From contig NZ_CP014692.1 in NCBI RefSeq assembly GCF_002005445.1, positions 1,240,001-1,304,000 on the forward strand: DNA of 64,000 nt. Reading direction: 5' to 3'. The stretch's first letter is position 1. Every line of letters begins with the position of its first letter. Below the pieces are notes generated by a model, which saw only the letters and a program-made list of their open reading frames with translations, was not told the origin of the DNA and searched no databases. Below, one piece after another: positions 62,766 through 64,000 of this stretch. The stretch comes from Acetobacter aceti (lineage in GTDB: Bacteria > Pseudomonadota > Alphaproteobacteria > Acetobacterales > Acetobacteraceae). Made by a program: the position numbers and the translations under genes.

Positions 62766-64000
62766 TCAGTTTGTGCCAAGCGCCTTGAGGGCCTCGACCA
62801 TCTTGCTCAGGACCGCCTGCGCGTCTCCAAAGATCATGGTCGTGTTGTCAAGGAAGAACAGCGGGTTCTGCACGCCCGAATAGCCGGTGCCCTGACCACG
62901 CTTGATGACAAACACCTGTTTCGCCTGATCCGCGTTGAGGATCGGCATGCCGTAGATCGGCGAGGACTTGTCGGTGCGGGCGGATGGATTCACCACGTCG
63001 TTCGCACCAATCACCAGAGCGACATCGGTAGTCTTGAAGCTGTCGTTGATGTCGTCCATGTCATAGATCATGTCGTAAGGCACGCCGGCTTCGGCGAGCA
63101 GCACATTCATGTGACCCGGCATGCGTCCGGCAACGGGGTGGATGGCGAATTTCACGTCCACACCGGCGGTCTGGAGCATCTTCACCATCTCGTACAGCTT
63201 CTGCTGCGCCTGGGCCACGGCCAGACCGTAACCCGGAATGATGATCACACTGGATGCGTAACGCATCGTGGAGGCAGCATCCGCCGGGTCCGTTGACTTC
63301 ATCTTGCCCTGCGGACCACCGGCAGCCTCACCGGAAGACGCCCCGAAATTGCTGAACAGCACGTTGGCGATCGAACGATTCATCGCCTTGGCCATGAGCA
63401 GCGTCAGCAGCGTGCCGGCGGAACCGACGACCATACCGGCGATCATCAGGGCCGGATCGGCCATGACGTAGCCTTCAAGACCGACAGCGAGGCCCGTGAA
63501 GGCGTTGTAGAGCGAGATCACGACCGGCATGTCCGCGCCGCCGATCGGCACGGTCATGCAGAGACCGAAGAAGAGGGCGCCGAGGAAGAACAGCAGCGAG
63601 AACAGACCTGCTTCCGGCGCGCCCTGCATCTGCGTCACGACCGCCATTCCGCCCAGAACAGCGGTTCCAAGGAAGACCAGAAGATTGAAGATCTGCTGGC
63701 CCTTGAACCGCATCGGTTTTTTCAGGCGTCCGTCGAGTTTTGCCCAGGCGATGAGAGAGCCTGTCAGCGAGACGCAGCCGATCAGGCCACCCAGCACCGT
63801 CACGCCCAGATGCAGCGCATCGGTCTCGTTGTGACGGAGGAGCGCAACAGCCGAGATGGCGGCGGCGGAACCGCCACCCATGCCGTTGAACAGGGCGACC
63901 ATCTGCGGCATCGCCGTCATGGCGACGGTCTTGCCTTTCCAGCCCGCCCAGGCGCCGCCGAGGAGCAGGGCGATGACGGCAAGCCCCAGATTGACGGGAA
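62766..64000 (-). CDS. pntB: NAD(P) transhydrogenase subunit beta PntB (5' end outside window)
   Basis: Beta subunit of the proton-translocating transhydrogenase, which exchanges hydride between NADH and NADP+ using the proton gradient. The frame continues through the right edge (NLGLAVIALLLGGAWAGW before MTAMPQMVALFNGMGGGSAA), so the N-terminus is cut. Several membrane helices are followed by the NADP-binding domain with IIPGYGLAVAQAQQ, HPVAGRMPGHMNVLLAEA, VALVIGANDVVNP and RGQGTGYSGVQNPLFF. pntA genes are expected just beyond the window. Confidence 0.94.
   Translation of the reverse strand, partial: PVNLGLAVIALLLGGAWAGWKGKTVAMTAMPQMVALFNGMGGGSAAAISAVALLRHNETDALHLGVTVLGGLIGCVSLTGSLIAWAKLDGRLKKPMRFKGQQIFNLLVFLGTAVLGGMAVVTQMQGAPEAGLFSLLFFLGALFFGLCMTVPIGGADMPVVISLYNAFTGLAVGLEGYVMADPALMIAGMVVGSAGTLLTLLMAKAMNRSIANVLFSNFGASSGEAAGGPQGKMKSTDPADAASTMRYASSVIIIPGYGLAVAQAQQKLYEMVKMLQTAGVDVKFAIHPVAGRMPGHMNVLLAEAGVPYDMIYDMDDINDSFKTTDVALVIGANDVVNPSARTDKSSPIYGMPILNADQAKQVFVIKRGQGTGYSGVQNPLFFLDNTTMIFGDAQAVLSKMVEALKALGTN

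Overview
The window looks like an acetic acid bacterium (Acetobacteraceae, most likely Acetobacter or a close relative). The main evidence is a membrane-bound PQQ glucose dehydrogenase, two TonB-dependent receptors, an alphaproteobacterial circularly permuted tmRNA gene whose tag reads ANDNSEVLAVAA, a pntB-adhP-aldehyde dehydrogenase cluster, an ATP12-type F1 assembly chaperone and many single-copy alphaproteobacterial housekeeping genes. The core is GC-rich. Several AT-rich patches mark acquired DNA (about 11.1-12.3 kb, 17.8-18.3 kb, 29.3-29.8 kb, 34.6-35.5 kb).

Layout. 0-5.5 kb: TonB receptor, rlmJ-gpsA, a lipoprotein and a pair of palindromic repeats. 5.6-11 kb: a coupled minus-strand operon (puuD-like, rluB, rsmD, yigZ), then tadA and a Deg protease. 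11.1-13.6 kb: a decaying accessory locus with a small membrane protein, a truncated toxin-like ORF, a DUF6525-like gene and a zigA-type GTPase. The last two are each broken by one in-frame stop, and a Zur-like palindrome sits upstream. 13.7-19.9 kb: MFS exporter, thyX, AraC regulator and a globin-coupled chemoreceptor. 20.2-29.3 kb: permuted ssrA directly followed by sspB, class I fumarase, VOC protein, SMR exporter, and the compact rarA-rlu-asmA-atp12 chain. 29.3-31.7 kb: an orphan phage tail-fibre islet. 31.8-35.9 kb: rhlE, an IS5-family transposase with a nonsense codon, and IS remnants flanking an AT-rich secreted-protein gene. 36-45 kb: sugar porter, second AsmA protein, MHS transporter, PQQ glucose dehydrogenase and a Cys/His-rich protein. 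45.4-52 kb: class II fumarase, a complete IS with a frameshifted transposase, a second globin-coupled chemoreceptor, rsmI and an LppC-type lipoprotein. 52-64 kb: siderophore receptor, the waaA-lpxK-lpxL lipid A/Kdo operon (waaA fused to a DUF374 acyltransferase domain), then aldehyde dehydrogenase, adhP and pntB, which runs off the window.

How genes work together. tmRNA tags stalled peptides and SspB delivers them to ClpXP; the two genes are adjacent here. WaaA, LpxK and the LpxL-like acyltransferase act on successive steps of lipid A-Kdo synthesis and overlap by 4 bases at each junction. Alcohol dehydrogenase, aldehyde dehydrogenase and transhydrogenase form a soluble alcohol/aldehyde and NAD(P)H-balancing group, while the PQQ dehydrogenase feeds electrons from periplasmic glucose to ubiquinone. 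Two heme-globin chemoreceptors point to oxygen or redox sensing. No CRISPR array, tRNA or rRNA gene was seen. No clearly new system is proven; the best candidates for novelty are the truncated toxin/immunity-like pair (11.1-12.3 kb), the Cys-rich protein (43.8-45.1 kb) and the IS-bracketed secreted protein (34.6-35.5 kb).
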